A stretch of DNA of 64,000 nt from Clostridia bacterium. GTDB lineage: Bacteria; Bacillota; Clostridia; Oscillospirales; Acutalibacteraceae. The first letter of the stretch is position 1; each line of letters starts with the position of its first letter. The notes beneath the pieces were generated by a model. It did no database searches. It was not told the DNA's origin and saw nothing but the letters and a program-made list of their open reading frames with translations. Location: the NCBI GenBank assembly GCA_017626295.1, contig JAGAJB010000005.1, positions 28,326 through 92,325 on the forward strand. The letters are read 5' to 3'. Below, piece after piece: positions 7,734 through 16,966 of this stretch. Position numbers and translations under genes: made by a program.

Positions 7734-9488
7734 ATGCTTGAAATGAAAAACAGGAAGTTTTATATGGACGGTGAAGAATTTCATATTTATTCGGGTGCAA
7801 TGCACTATTTCAGAATACCCGAAGAATATTGGGAAGACAGACTCTTAAAACTTCGCGCAGCAGGACTTAATACGGTGGAAACTTATGTACCCTGGAATTA
7901 CCACGAGCCGAAAAAGGGGCAGTTTAATTTCGAGGGCATGTTTGATATTGAAAGATTCATTAAAACTGCTCAGGATTTAGGACTTTATGTAATAGTTCGT
8001 CCCGGCCCTTATATATGCGCCGAGTGGGATTTCGGCGGACTTCCTGCCTGGCTTCTTAAAGATAAAAACGTAAGACTTCGTTGTTGGGATAAAACGTATA
8101 TAAAAGCAGTTGAGGACTTTTTCAAAGTTCTTATTCCGAAACTCGTTCCCTACCTTGAAACAAACGGCGGTAAAATTATTGCTATGCAGGTTGAAAATGA
8201 GTATGGCTCATTCGGTAGGGATAAAAAATACCTCTATTGGCTTCGTGACCTTATGAGAGATTTGGGCGTTGATATTCAACTCTTCACTTCCGACGGTGAG
8301 GACAGATATTTCTTCTCAGGGGGCGGAATTCCTGAAGAGTGGATGGTTGCAAACTTCGGCGGATATAATGAAAACCGCTTTGATGACTTGAAACTTCTGC
8401 AACCCGACAAGCCCCTTATGTGCGGTGAGCATTGGTGCGGATGGTTTGACCGTTGGGGTACAAGTCACCATACGGATAATGCGGAGGAAACTCTGGGCAG
8501 AAGTCTTGACGGATTCTTTAAGGAAGATGCAAACTTCAACCTCTATATGTTCCACGGAGGTACTAACTTTGGCTTTTCCTCCGGTGCAAATTACTATGAC
8601 AATTATTGTCCCACAACCACAAGTTATGATTACGGTGCACCTCTTAACGAATACGGCGGATATACCGATAAATATTTTGTGCTGAGAGACCGTATGCAAA
8701 AACAGTTGGGAAAAGAACTTCCGGAACTTCCTCCCGACACAAAAACACAAAAAATCGGAAAAGTTAATTTTACTGAATTTGCAGATTTCAGAAAAGTGTA
8801 TAAGAAATTTGCCGTTCATAAAAAATCACATATACCGCACTATATGGAGCATTACGGACAAAACAGCGGACTTATCCTTTACAGTACAACATTAAAGGGA
8901 AATTACCGCGACTCAAAACTTAATGCTTTCGGTGTTCACGATATAGCATACGTCTACATAAACGGTGAACTCAAACATATTTATGACCGCACAAAACTTA
9001 AAGGCAAAGAACTTTTTGAAGAAAGTTTTTCTGTTCCCATAGATGCATTTAACGGTGAAGTTAAAATAGATATTATTGTGCAGGCTCTCGGCAGAATCAA
9101 CTATGCCCGCAGAATTTACGACAGAAAAGGCCTTGATGAAATATATATAGAAGGTCAGGCAATAGTTGACTGGGACGTTTACTGTATGGAACTTGACGTT
9201 GCTCCCGAAATACCCTACAAAAAAGCCCACAAAGAATTCCCATGTTTCTTAAAGGGTACGTTTAAAGCGGAAGAAAAACAGGATACTTTCGTTGATATGC
9301 GCGGTTTCGGGAATGCAGTGGTTTATGTTAACGGTTTTAATTTAGGAAGATTTATAAAAGGCGGACCACAGTACACACTGTATCTTCCCGGAACACTTCT
9401 TAAAGAAGAAAACGAAATCGTAGTTCTTGAACTTCAGAATACGAATAAAAAATCTGTTACACTTACAGATATACCCATATTCAAATAA
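7734..9488 (+). CDS. Beta-galactosidase, glycoside hydrolase family 35
   Basis: Releases terminal beta-linked galactose from galactosides. The 584-residue protein has no signal peptide, so it acts on imported sugars. The (beta/alpha)8 barrel opens with FHIYSGAMHYFRIP and shows TVETYVPWNYHEP and VIVRPGPYICAEWDFGG. The proposed acid/base is Glu156 in QVENEYGS and the nucleophile Glu231 in CGEHWCGWFDRWG, both in standard GH35 surroundings. Two jelly-roll domains follow, with FVDMRGFGNAVVYVNG near the end. It is followed by a sugar symporter 21 bases later, which suggests that the galactoside enters through that carrier. Confidence 0.93.
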   Translation: MLEMKNRKFYMDGEEFHIYSGAMHYFRIPEEYWEDRLLKLRAAGLNTVETYVPWNYHEPKKGQFNFEGMFDIERFIKTAQDLGLYVIVRPGPYICAEWDFGGLPAWLLKDKNVRLRCWDKTYIKAVEDFFKVLIPKLVPYLETNGGKIIAMQVENEYGSFGRDKKYLYWLRDLMRDLGVDIQLFTSDGEDRYFFSGGGIPEEWMVANFGGYNENRFDDLKLLQPDKPLMCGEHWCGWFDRWGTSHHTDNAEETLGRSLDGFFKEDANFNLYMFHGGTNFGFSSGANYYDNYCPTTTSYDYGAPLNEYGGYTDKYFVLRDRMQKQLGKELPELPPDTKTQKIGKVNFTEFADFRKVYKKFAVHKKSHIPHYMEHYGQNSGLILYSTTLKGNYRDSKLNAFGVHDIAYVYINGELKHIYDRTKLKGKELFEESFSVPIDAFNGEVKIDIIVQALGRINYARRIYDRKGLDEIYIEGQAIVDWDVYCMELDVAPEIPYKKAHKEFPCFLKGTFKAEEKQDTFVDMRGFGNAVVYVNGFNLGRFIKGGPQYTLYLPGTLLKEENEIVVLELQNTNKKSVTLTDIPIFK

Positions 9489-9509
9489 AACAGGAATGCA
9501 GGTGGAGTT

Positions 9510-11840
9510 TTGGAAATTATAAATAAGATTAAAGATGCAATACAGGAAGTAAAACTTTATTGGAATCAGCCCCGACCCGGTGAGTATGTTCCCTATAAAG
9601 AAGTCATTATGCTTTCAGTGGGTTGGATGGCTCTTTGTATGTCAATTCAGTGGACAATCGGCTTTGGTGTAGGTAACCAATTTACCGGTATGACCTTGGG
9701 AATGAACAATAACCAACTTCTTGTAATGAGTTATGTATGTCAGGCGATAGGTTATGTTTTGACCCCTCTTAACGCGTGGATAGTTGATAATCTTCGCAGT
9801 AAAGACGGTAAATACAGAGTTTACATAAAACTCGCATTGCCCGCAATGGTGCTTACACTTTTATCCCTGTGGCTTCCTTATGAACAGGTGCGTGATGCAC
9901 ATCAACCCTTTACCCAATATATAATGATAGCAATGCTTTTTGTTATGGGTCAGGTTCAGGGTTATGTTCAAAGTTGGGTATCAACAGGTGTTACAAATAT
10001 GGTGCACGTTATGACACCCAATACACAGGAACGCACAAAAATAATGGCGATAACAAGTATTATTTATTCGTTGGGTTATTCTATAAATAATATTTATTAT
10101 CCGTTAATGGTTGACGTTCTCTGCGAAAACGGAAATAAATACACAATGACATATTTCCGCGGTGCGTATACACCTGTGGCATTCCTTATGATATTTGTAA
10201 TGCTCGCTTATTTCGGCACAAAGGAAAGGCTTGTTCTTCCTAAGAGTCGTATTACAAAAATGAGTTTTGCAAGTTCAATGCGTGCCGTTGCAGGTAATAA
10301 AATATTCTGGATTAAGTGCGCAGACGGTTGGAACAACTTCCTTGAAGGTGCAAAGGGCGACATCTGGAACTGGCTCGTTTACCGTGCACATATTATGAAA
10401 AGTACCACGTACGGTCTTTTGAACACCATATCCTATAACGCTAATTTCTGGGGAATGCTGTTTTCACCGATACTTATTAAGAAATTCGGCAAAAAGAAAA
10501 TTAAAATTTTCAAGAATATAATACAAATCTTCCTTGTAGCATCGTATTTCTTGTTCTATAAGAGTCCCCTTGCAGGTGTCGGTTTGTTTATTGTTTACAC
10601 TCTTGACAGGTTTGTAGATACGTATAACGTTATTGACAGCGCAATTGAATCGGATATGCGCGATAATCAGCAGTACCTTATAGGCGAGCGTGTTGACGGT
10701 GCATTCGGCTTCGTTTCCACATACGCAGGCGGTGCAATTAACGCGGTTACAAGTCTGTTTATCCCTTGGGTGTATAAGAAAAAAGGCTTTGACGGTAACG
10801 ATTACTCGGTTCTTGATGTTTATATAAATTATGACGAGAGTTTACCGCTTTCAAAACAGACCAAAAACCCCAACTGCGTTTTATATTCCCTTATGGATAC
10901 TTTGCTCGTTATCTCCATAATTGGTGCGGCGGTGGACGTTCTGCCTTGGTTCTTGTACGATATTTCCGAAACGGGTCAGAAATCTATGATTCGTGCTATA
11001 AGAATAAGAACGTTGGTTGAAGATGCCGATAGCGAGGAGAGAGAAGACTCAACCTATATTGAGGGTTGTGAAGCAATATTTAAGGCGAAGAAATATTTCG
11101 GTGCCGAAAAGGACACAACTTCAAAAGATATATTAAAGAAAGCAAAGGCTTTGCCTAAGAATACGGAAAGCGAAAAAGAACTTCGCCGTGAGGCTATTAA
11201 AAATGCCAAGAAACGTCTTGAAGAAGCAGCGGAACACAACGAGGAAATTGAAATTGCAGAGTTTGTTATGCACGAACTTAACCGTTTTAATAATGATTTC
11301 GGCAGAAAGCAAATAGAACTTTGTAAACTTATCACTTCCGGTGGACCGCAGAATTTCTTCAGTTGTGCTCAAGAGGCGCAGGAAATGGCAAATGCCTTGC
11401 CTGTTACAGACGATAAGGAAGAACGCACCTGGAGAAAACAGGAAATCAGAAATGCACGCGCTCTTGTGAAATCTGAAAAACTTGCCAAGAAGTATTATCC
11501 CGACGGCATAGTTCCTTTTGATAACCGGGAGTACGAAGATGCATATAATATGCCCGATGATACAAAAGAACAGTCTAAACTTCGCAGAAAAGCAATGCGC
11601 GCAGCAAGTAAAAAACGCGATATTTACAGTAATGTTGCCGCACCGTATCTTTCGGCATTAAGAACGCTTGAACTTTGCAAAGGTTATGAAGATCTTGATG
11701 CCCTCACAGCGGATTACGATAAAGTTGTGAAAGACCGCAACGACCGTCTTGAAGCAGAGCGCAAGGAACAGGAAAAACTGAACGAAGAGCGTAATTTTGA
11801 CCGTAAAAGTAAAGAAGCAAGCAAAAAACTCAGAAAGTAA
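9510..11840 (+). CDS. GPH-family sugar:cation symporter with a long charged C-terminal extension
   Basis: The first ~490 residues are a 12-segment MFS/GPH-type carrier (YKEVIMLSVGWMALCMS, MRDNQQYLIGERVDGAFGF), likely importing the galactoside cleaved by the GH35 upstream. TTG 9510 is the start, with AGGTGGAG before it. What follows is unusual: about 285 cytoplasmic residues, mostly Lys/Arg/Glu helices. Three related units read LPKNTESEKELRREAIKNA (~548), LPVTDDKEERTWRKQEIRNA (~630) and MPDDTKEQSKLRRKAMRAA (~681), each a short LP/MP turn with acids then a basic helix. A charged coiled-coil end finishes the protein. GPH carriers are normally about 450-500 residues. The tail's function is unknown. 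Confidence 0.8.
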   Translation: MEIINKIKDAIQEVKLYWNQPRPGEYVPYKEVIMLSVGWMALCMSIQWTIGFGVGNQFTGMTLGMNNNQLLVMSYVCQAIGYVLTPLNAWIVDNLRSKDGKYRVYIKLALPAMVLTLLSLWLPYEQVRDAHQPFTQYIMIAMLFVMGQVQGYVQSWVSTGVTNMVHVMTPNTQERTKIMAITSIIYSLGYSINNIYYPLMVDVLCENGNKYTMTYFRGAYTPVAFLMIFVMLAYFGTKERLVLPKSRITKMSFASSMRAVAGNKIFWIKCADGWNNFLEGAKGDIWNWLVYRAHIMKSTTYGLLNTISYNANFWGMLFSPILIKKFGKKKIKIFKNIIQIFLVASYFLFYKSPLAGVGLFIVYTLDRFVDTYNVIDSAIESDMRDNQQYLIGERVDGAFGFVSTYAGGAINAVTSLFIPWVYKKKGFDGNDYSVLDVYINYDESLPLSKQTKNPNCVLYSLMDTLLVISIIGAAVDVLPWFLYDISETGQKSMIRAIRIRTLVEDADSEEREDSTYIEGCEAIFKAKKYFGAEKDTTSKDILKKAKALPKNTESEKELRREAIKNAKKRLEEAAEHNEEIEIAEFVMHELNRFNNDFGRKQIELCKLITSGGPQNFFSCAQEAQEMANALPVTDDKEERTWRKQEIRNARALVKSEKLAKKYYPDGIVPFDNREYEDAYNMPDDTKEQSKLRRKAMRAASKKRDIYSNVAAPYLSALRTLELCKGYEDLDALTADYDKVVKDRNDRLEAERKEQEKLNEERNFDRKSKEASKKLRK

Positions 11841-11845
11841 AAAAG

Positions 11846-11882
11846 AAAGTATTCAGAACCGACTCGGTCCTGAATACTTTTT
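11846..11882. terminator. Bidirectional terminator between the GPH carrier and the small membrane protein
   Basis: AAAGTATTCAG pairs with CTGAATACTTT, and an inner ACCGA/TCGGT stem continues it. T-runs lie on both sides, so it serves both convergent genes. Confidence 0.75.
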
Positions 11883-12254
11883 TCATTTTTCCAACTCATC
11901 TGTTAACCGTAATATTTCGGGTGCGATTATTTCACGTCTGCGTTTGGTTATCTTTTTATATGCAGGGTAGGCGAGGGATAGCGTTATAATTCCCAATATT
12001 CCTACAACAACACCTAAGGCAAAAAAGTCAGTCCACATAAGAACGCAACACAGCCCCACACCTAAAAGGAGTGTTCCCGCTATACCGAGAATAAGTGCAA
12101 CTATTACACCGGGTGTTTCTGCGCTTTTATCTAATTTCCTGAGAAGTTCCATTTTATCGGCGGTTTCTTCCTTGGGTAAATATTTTTTTCTTATTTTTTT
12201 AATTTCGTCCTGTTGTGTAGCGGAGTATGTATATTGAAATTCGTTATTATTCAT
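11883..12254 (-). CDS. Small two-segment membrane protein of unknown function, downstream of the histidine kinase
   Basis: A 123-residue protein with a charged N-terminus (FQYTYSATQQDEIKKIRKKYLP, about residues 6-30), two hydrophobic segments (about 50-72 and 75-95) and a basic helical tail KKITKRRREIIAPEILRL. ATG 12254 is preceded by GGAGGG; an earlier in-frame start at 12314 lies inside the kinase. It shares layout and several positions with the protein at 14068-14430 (IRKKYLPKEET/IRTQYTETEST; a GILGIITLSLAYPAYKKI / GVIGMVWAIINYPIYKRI segment; an RRR/RRKK tail), so the two are paralogs. The stop of the kinase is 16 bases upstream, so they share a transcript. I do not recognise the family. 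Confidence 0.75.
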   Translation of the reverse strand: MNNNEFQYTYSATQQDEIKKIRKKYLPKEETADKMELLRKLDKSAETPGVIVALILGIAGTLLLGVGLCCVLMWTDFFALGVVVGILGIITLSLAYPAYKKITKRRREIIAPEILRLTDELEK

Positions 12255-12270
12255 TTGAGTATCCCTCCGG

Positions 12271-13332
12271 TCAAGTGTTTTTAGGAATTTTAACCTTAAA
12301 TGTACTGCCCACACCTACGGCACTTGTAACGCTGACTTCTCCGCCGGTAATGTCAATTATTCGTTTAACTAAGGCAAGACCTAAACCGTTACCCTTTGTT
12401 GCGTGTGAAGTGTCACCCTGATAAAATTTTTCAAAGATATGTTTGCCTGTTTCGGCAGTCATTCCGCAACCGGTATCTGAAACGGTTACGGTTGCATATT
12501 CAGAGTCTTCGGAAAGGGAAACAGAAACTTTTCCGCCCATATCCGTGAACTTAAAGGCATTTGATAAAAGATTGTTCCATACAATTGAAAGAAGTTCGCT
12601 GTCTGCAGAGATAGTTATATCCTCAGGGATGTCCGTAGAAATTTCCATCTCTTTTTCTTCCCAGACACTTTCAAATTGCAATAAACTTTCGCATAACTGT
12701 TCACTTAAATTGTATGAATCTGCACGGGGGAAAATCTGCTGATTTTCGAGGCGGTTGAGTTTTAAAATATTTGTTATAAGTTCCGCAAGATGTTTTGAAG
12801 AATGGGTGATATTTTTAGCATATTCAAGCCTTTCTTCTTCGGTTAAATCGGGGTTTTGCAAAAGTGTACCGTAGTTTCCGATTACCGCAAGGGGAGTTTT
12901 CATTTCGTGTGAAACGTTTGAAATGAAGTCGGTTTTTAATGTTTCAACACCCGATAATTCTTCGGTCATTGTGTTTATTGAGGTCATAATATCCGCAAAA
13001 TTCGGGTTTACCCCTGCGGTGTTGAGTCTGACTTCAAAATCACCTGTTGTTATTTTATTTAAGGCGTTTTTTATTTGTTTAACAGGGCGGTCTACGGTTA
13101 TTTTTCGTCTGATTATATCAAAAATTGTGAAAAGCGCCGTAATGAACAGAATGTTTATAAAAGTAGTTCTCGCGGCGAATTCAATCTGTTCCCTTGTAAG
13201 ATTTAAATCATCTATAAAACCGCTGAAAAACAAAAGGAATGAACAGGAAACAACAAAACCGAAAAGTATGAAGAAAAAGATGTATGAAAAAATTGCCGTG
13301 CGAAGACCTTTGTTAATAGGTTTTTTCTTCAT
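12271..13332 (-). CDS. Sensor histidine kinase
   Basis: The 353-residue membrane sensor of the two-component pair. Segment 1 is about residues 12-37, a very short extracellular loop follows (FIDDLNLTREQIEF), and segment 2 is about 55-72. This layout suggests a signal in or near the membrane rather than a bound ligand. A HAMP-like linker leads to the HisKA domain with phospho-acceptor His142 in SNVSHEMKTPL. The HATPase_c boxes are NNLLSNAFKFT (N), VSDTGCGM (G1), FEKFYQG (F) and GNGLGLALVKRI (G2), all intact. The start overlaps the regulator stop by four bases, showing translational coupling. Confidence 0.92.
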   Translation of the reverse strand: MKKKPINKGLRTAIFSYIFFFILFGFVVSCSFLLFFSGFIDDLNLTREQIEFAARTTFINILFITALFTIFDIIRRKITVDRPVKQIKNALNKITTGDFEVRLNTAGVNPNFADIMTSINTMTEELSGVETLKTDFISNVSHEMKTPLAVIGNYGTLLQNPDLTEEERLEYAKNITHSSKHLAELITNILKLNRLENQQIFPRADSYNLSEQLCESLLQFESVWEEKEMEISTDIPEDITISADSELLSIVWNNLLSNAFKFTDMGGKVSVSLSEDSEYATVTVSDTGCGMTAETGKHIFEKFYQGDTSHATKGNGLGLALVKRIIDITGGEVSVTSAVGVGSTFKVKIPKNT

Positions 13333-14000
13333 TTTATCACCGCCTTGTAGCCTAAACCGTGGACGGTAACAATTTCAAAATCTTTGCATTCGGAAACTTT
13401 ACCGCGTAATTTCGTTATATAAACGTCAACTGTACGTGTTCCGGAATCGGAATCAGCATTCCAGAATTCATCCATAAGTTGCGTTCTGGTAAAAGTTTTT
13501 TTAGGGTAAGAAAGGAGTTTATATAAAAGGTTAAATTCGCGGATGGTGAGGGGGATTTCCTCGTCTTTAAGGTAAGCGGTACGCTCATCCATATCCATTT
13601 TGAAATCGCCCACCGTCAGAATTTTGCTTGATGCAATTTTTGCACGTCTTAAAAGTGCGCCCATACGCAAAAGAAGTTCGTCCAAATCAATGGGTTTTGT
13701 CATAAAATCATCTATACCTACGCGGTAACCCTGCTGTTTTGCGGCAAAATCTTCCCTTGCGGTCATAAAAATTATGGGTATATCATTGTTGAGCGAACGC
13801 ACTGTTTTTACGAATTCAAATCCGTCAATGTCGGGCATCATAATATCGGAGATTATAAGGTCAAAAACATTTTCGTACAAAGCGTCGAAAGCCTCATCTG
13901 CATTGAGGCAACCCACTGTGTCATATCCGTTATTTTTAAGAAATACGCAGACTGATTTGTTAAGTTTTTTATCGTCTTCTACAACCAATATTTTAAACAC
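13329..14000 (-). CDS. OmpR/PhoB-family response regulator
   Basis: The 223-residue DNA-binding partner of the kinase encoded just downstream. The receiver domain has the acidic pair Glu8-Asp9-Asp10, phospho-acceptor Asp52 in IISDIMMPD, Thr in FMTARED and Lys in MTKPID. The C-terminal winged helix has LTIREFNLLYKLLSYPKKTFTR and RTVDVYITKLRGK. I prefer the GTG at 14000 (MFKILVVEDD) because GGAGTG sits 8 bases upstream; a GTG at 14009 overlaps that site. Target genes are unknown, though the flanking small membrane proteins are obvious candidates. Confidence 0.92.
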   Translation of the reverse strand: MFKILVVEDDKKLNKSVCVFLKNNGYDTVGCLNADEAFDALYENVFDLIISDIMMPDIDGFEFVKTVRSLNNDIPIIFMTAREDFAAKQQGYRVGIDDFMTKPIDLDELLLRMGALLRRAKIASSKILTVGDFKMDMDERTAYLKDEEIPLTIREFNLLYKLLSYPKKTFTRTQLMDEFWNADSDSGTRTVDVYITKLRGKVSECKDFEIVTVHGLGYKAVIK

Positions 14001-14067
14001 AACTATCACTCCAACATTTTTTAAAAATATTATAACAGAAATATTAAAGATTTGTTTATGTTATTTT

Positions 14068-14430
14068 TTATTTCATAATATTGTCACTTAAAGCGATTAT
14101 TTTATCTGCATATTTTTTACGGCGTGCGGAGAGGATTCTTTTATAAATAGGATAGTTGATGATTGCCCACACCATACCGATAACACCGATAACTACACCG
14201 AGGACAGTTGTTTCCTGAAGACCCAATGTTGCGCCTATATCCGTCATAACAAGACTCATACCGCTGCCCATAACAATTGCACCGAGCGTGCCGAAAATAT
14301 AAGCAAACACATTTGCAGGTTTGTTTACTTTTTTGTGAAGTTTTTTAAGTTCGTCAAGACCTGTGCTTTCTGTTTCTGTGTACTGTGTGCGGATTTTTTG
14401 TACGAGAAATTCTTTGTCGTTTTTGTTCAT
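14068..14430 (-). CDS. Small two-segment membrane protein of unknown function, upstream of the response regulator
   Basis: A 120-residue protein with a polar N-terminus (KEFLVQKIRTQYTETESTGLDELKKLHKKV), two hydrophobic segments (about residues 36-58 and 73-93) and a basic tail (RILSARRKKYADKIIALSDNIMK). It is paralogous to the protein at 11883-12254, and the pair brackets the two-component genes on the same strand. The ribosome site GAGGTAA precedes ATG 14430. Such a protein could act as a membrane partner or target of the kinase, but that rests on position only. Confidence 0.75.
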   Translation of the reverse strand: MNKNDKEFLVQKIRTQYTETESTGLDELKKLHKKVNKPANVFAYIFGTLGAIVMGSGMSLVMTDIGATLGLQETTVLGVVIGVIGMVWAIINYPIYKRILSARRKKYADKIIALSDNIMK

Positions 14431-14524
14431 TGAAATTACCTCTTTCGTTTTTTATTTTGTGACTGTATTTTAATTTTTAAATGTTTTTGATTTTTTTCGG
14501 AAATGTTTTTGAAATGTTAATTAT

Positions 14525-14564
14525 AAAAATCCCCTTGATTTTTCTTTGTGAAAAACCAAGGGGG
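14525..14564 (-). terminator. Terminator of nadE
   Basis: On the minus strand CCCCTTGGTTTTTC pairs with GAAAAATCAAGGGG, followed by ATTTTTAT, just after the nadE stop. Confidence 0.75.
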
Positions 14565-14576
14565 TATAGATTTTAT

Positions 14577-15314
14577 TTACGGTTCGTAATGGAATACAGG
14601 CATAAGTTGAAGTTTGAATTGATTTATCCTGTGTAAACGGTCTATTTTTGCTTTGATTTCTTCGTCCTCGCAAACACCCTCGCGTATATATCTGTCCAGC
14701 GTTGCGTATGTGAAACCTAAATTATCTTCGTCGGTTTTACCGCAAAGACCGTCAATGGGCACTTTTTCCACAAATTTCTCAGGTAGAGCCAAGGCTCTGC
14801 CTATTGCTTTAACTTCTTGTACCGTAAGCATGGAAAGTGGCGAAAAATCACCTACGCTGTCGCCGTAGCGTGTGGAATAACCTACCCAGTCCTCAGAAAG
14901 ATTGCAGGTGTTAGCCACTCTGCCGTTAACACTTTGTGAAACTGCGTAAACCGTTGCCATTCTCAGCCTCGGGGGAAGGTTTGTGGTGGCTTGTGTGTTA
15001 ATTTCCACACCGCTTTTCTCCAATTCCTTCATAAGTCCGTTGTATGCATCGTTTATGTTTACGGTGTAGTATTTAATATCTAAAAATTCACATAAGGAAA
15101 TACTTACATCAATATCAAACTGCTCACCTTTAGGCATAAGAACGCCGACTACATTTTCTTTGCCTAAGGCTTCAACTAAAAGCGCTGCCACAACAGAACT
15201 GTCCTTGCCGCCTGAAATACCTACAACACCTTTACAGCCTTTGCCGTTAAATTCAAACCACTCTCTGATCCATTTTACTATATCATTTTTTACTTTAAGA
15301 GCATCGAAAACCAA
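14577..15314 (-). CDS. nadE: NH3-dependent NAD+ synthetase
   Basis: Amidates nicotinic acid adenine dinucleotide to NAD+, the last step of NAD synthesis, using ammonia. At about 245 residues it is the short form without a glutaminase domain. The ATP-pyrophosphatase P-loop is GISGGKDSSVVAA near residue 32. NLPPRLRMATVYAVSQ, NTCNLSEDWVGYSTRYGDS and the KVPIDGLCGKTDEDNLGFTY region, which places the adenylate and metal ligands, are all intact. The preferred start is TTG 15314 (MVFDALKVK), 8 bases from AAAGGAG; a GTG at 15323 overlaps that ribosome site. It stands alone on its strand, divergent from galT. Confidence 0.95.
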   Translation of the reverse strand: MVFDALKVKNDIVKWIREWFEFNGKGCKGVVGISGGKDSSVVAALLVEALGKENVVGVLMPKGEQFDIDVSISLCEFLDIKYYTVNINDAYNGLMKELEKSGVEINTQATTNLPPRLRMATVYAVSQSVNGRVANTCNLSEDWVGYSTRYGDSVGDFSPLSMLTVQEVKAIGRALALPEKFVEKVPIDGLCGKTDEDNLGFTYATLDRYIREGVCEDEEIKAKIDRLHRINQFKLQLMPVFHYEP

Positions 15315-15383
15315 AAAACTCACTCCTTTGGGTTTATTTTATCCGTTTTATATGTAATTTTCAATATTTTTTCAATAAATATC

Positions 15384-15413
15384 TTGAAACCCAGCAGTAA
15401 AAAATTATATAAT
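15384..15413 (+). promoter_or_regulatory. Promoter of the galT / alpha-galactosidase operon
   Basis: TTGAAA (15384-15389), an 18-base spacer and TATAAT (15408-15413). Directly downstream lies ACAATG-N12-CATTGT, an inverted repeat that could be an operator. Confidence 0.55.
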
Positions 15414-15450
15414 TACAATGATATATTATTAACATTGTGGGGGATAAACA

Positions 15451-16950
15451 ATGACAGTAAGTTCGGCGATTAAGTCACTGGTAAAATATGCCGAAAAAGA
15501 GGGGCTTATTGAAGCACTTGATGAAAGATGGGCAATTAACAGAATACTTGAAATTCTCGGTATGGACAGTATCGAAACAGATGCGGAAGTTTTTGAAGAC
15601 GTTAAGTTAGAAGAACTTCTTAAAATTTTACTTGACTATGCCTGTGAGAACGGAATTTGCGAAGATTCGGTAGTATACCGCGATTTGCTTGATACTAAAA
15701 TAATGGGTGTTCTTACACCTAGACCCTCTCAGGTTATCTCGAAGTTTAATGCTCTTTATGCTGAAAGTCCTGAGAAAGCAACCGAGTATTATTACCACCT
15801 TTCAAGAAAATCGGATTATATAAGAGAATACCGTGTAAAAAATGATATTAAATGGGTAACAACTACCGATTACGGTGATATTGATATTACAATAAACCTT
15901 TCAAAACCCGAAAAAGACCCCAAGGCTATTGCGGCGGCACTTAAAATGAAACAGAGTTCGTATCCACTCTGTTTACTTTGCCCCGAAAATGAGGGTTATG
16001 CAGGTAGGGTAAACCACCCTGCAAGGCAGAATCACCGTATCATCCCCGTGGATTTAAACGGCGAAGAATGGTGCTTGCAGTATTCACCTTACGTTTATTA
16101 TAACGAGCACAGTATAGTTTTTAATTCAAAACACGTGCCTATGAAAATCAGCGAAGACGGTTTCAGACGCCTTTTTGCTTTTGTAAAAAAAGTACCTCAT
16201 TACTTTGTAGGCTCTAATGCGGATTTACCCATTGTCGGCGGTTCCGTTCTTACCCACGACCACTTCCAGGGCGGTAACTATACTTTTGCAATGACAAAGG
16301 CTGAAATCGAAACCCCTGTGGTGTTCAAAGATTTCTCCGATATAGAAGCAGGTATTATTAAATGGCCTATGTCAGTTCTTCGTCTTAAAGGTGACGATAC
16401 AGACAGAATTTGCACCCTTGCAGGTAAAATTCTTGCAAAATGGCGTTCTTATACTGATGAAGAGGCTTTCATATTCGCTGAAACCGACGGTGTTCCCCAC
16501 AACACAATAACACCCATTGCACGTTTCAGAAACGGTAAATATGAACTTGACCTTGTTTTGAGAAATAATATTACCACCGAAGAATATCCCGACGGCGTGT
16601 ATCACCCCCACCCCGAACACCACCATATTAAAAAAGAAAATATAGGTCTTATTGAGGTTATGGGTCTTGCAGTTCTTCCTGCACGTCTTAAAACAGAAAT
16701 GGCACTTCTTGAAAATGCCCTTGTAAACGGGGAAGATATTTCAAGCGACGAAAGAATTGCAAAGCATACACAATGGGCAGAAAAAATTAAGGAAAATAAC
16801 AACATTACACCCGAAAATTGCGGAAAAATCATTCGTGATGAAATCGGCAAGGTTTTTGCGGATATACTCAGCCAATGCGGTGTGTTTGAAAGAACCGAAA
16901 ACGGCAAAAAGCAGTTCCTTAAATTTATTGAATACGTAAACAATAACTGA
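15451..16950 (+). CDS. galT: UDP-glucose--hexose-1-phosphate uridylyltransferase, Firmicutes type
   Basis: Exchanges UMP between UDP-glucose and galactose-1-phosphate in the Leloir pathway. At 499 residues it is the long Firmicutes class, distinct from the ~350-residue E. coli enzyme. Visible family segments are MGVLTPRPSQV, CLLCPENEGYAGRVNHPARQNHRIIPV, YSPYVYYNEHSIVFNSKHVPM and VLTHDHFQGGNYTF; the HDHFQGG segment is the probable counterpart of the HxH active site. ATG 15451 follows GTGGGGGATA. The alpha-galactosidase starts 16 bases after the stop, so release and use of galactose are co-transcribed. Confidence 0.95.
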   Translation: MTVSSAIKSLVKYAEKEGLIEALDERWAINRILEILGMDSIETDAEVFEDVKLEELLKILLDYACENGICEDSVVYRDLLDTKIMGVLTPRPSQVISKFNALYAESPEKATEYYYHLSRKSDYIREYRVKNDIKWVTTTDYGDIDITINLSKPEKDPKAIAAALKMKQSSYPLCLLCPENEGYAGRVNHPARQNHRIIPVDLNGEEWCLQYSPYVYYNEHSIVFNSKHVPMKISEDGFRRLFAFVKKVPHYFVGSNADLPIVGGSVLTHDHFQGGNYTFAMTKAEIETPVVFKDFSDIEAGIIKWPMSVLRLKGDDTDRICTLAGKILAKWRSYTDEEAFIFAETDGVPHNTITPIARFRNGKYELDLVLRNNITTEEYPDGVYHPHPEHHHIKKENIGLIEVMGLAVLPARLKTEMALLENALVNGEDISSDERIAKHTQWAEKIKENNNITPENCGKIIRDEIGKVFADILSQCGVFERTENGKKQFLKFIEYVNNN

Positions 16951-16966
16951 ACAGAGGAGTTTATTT

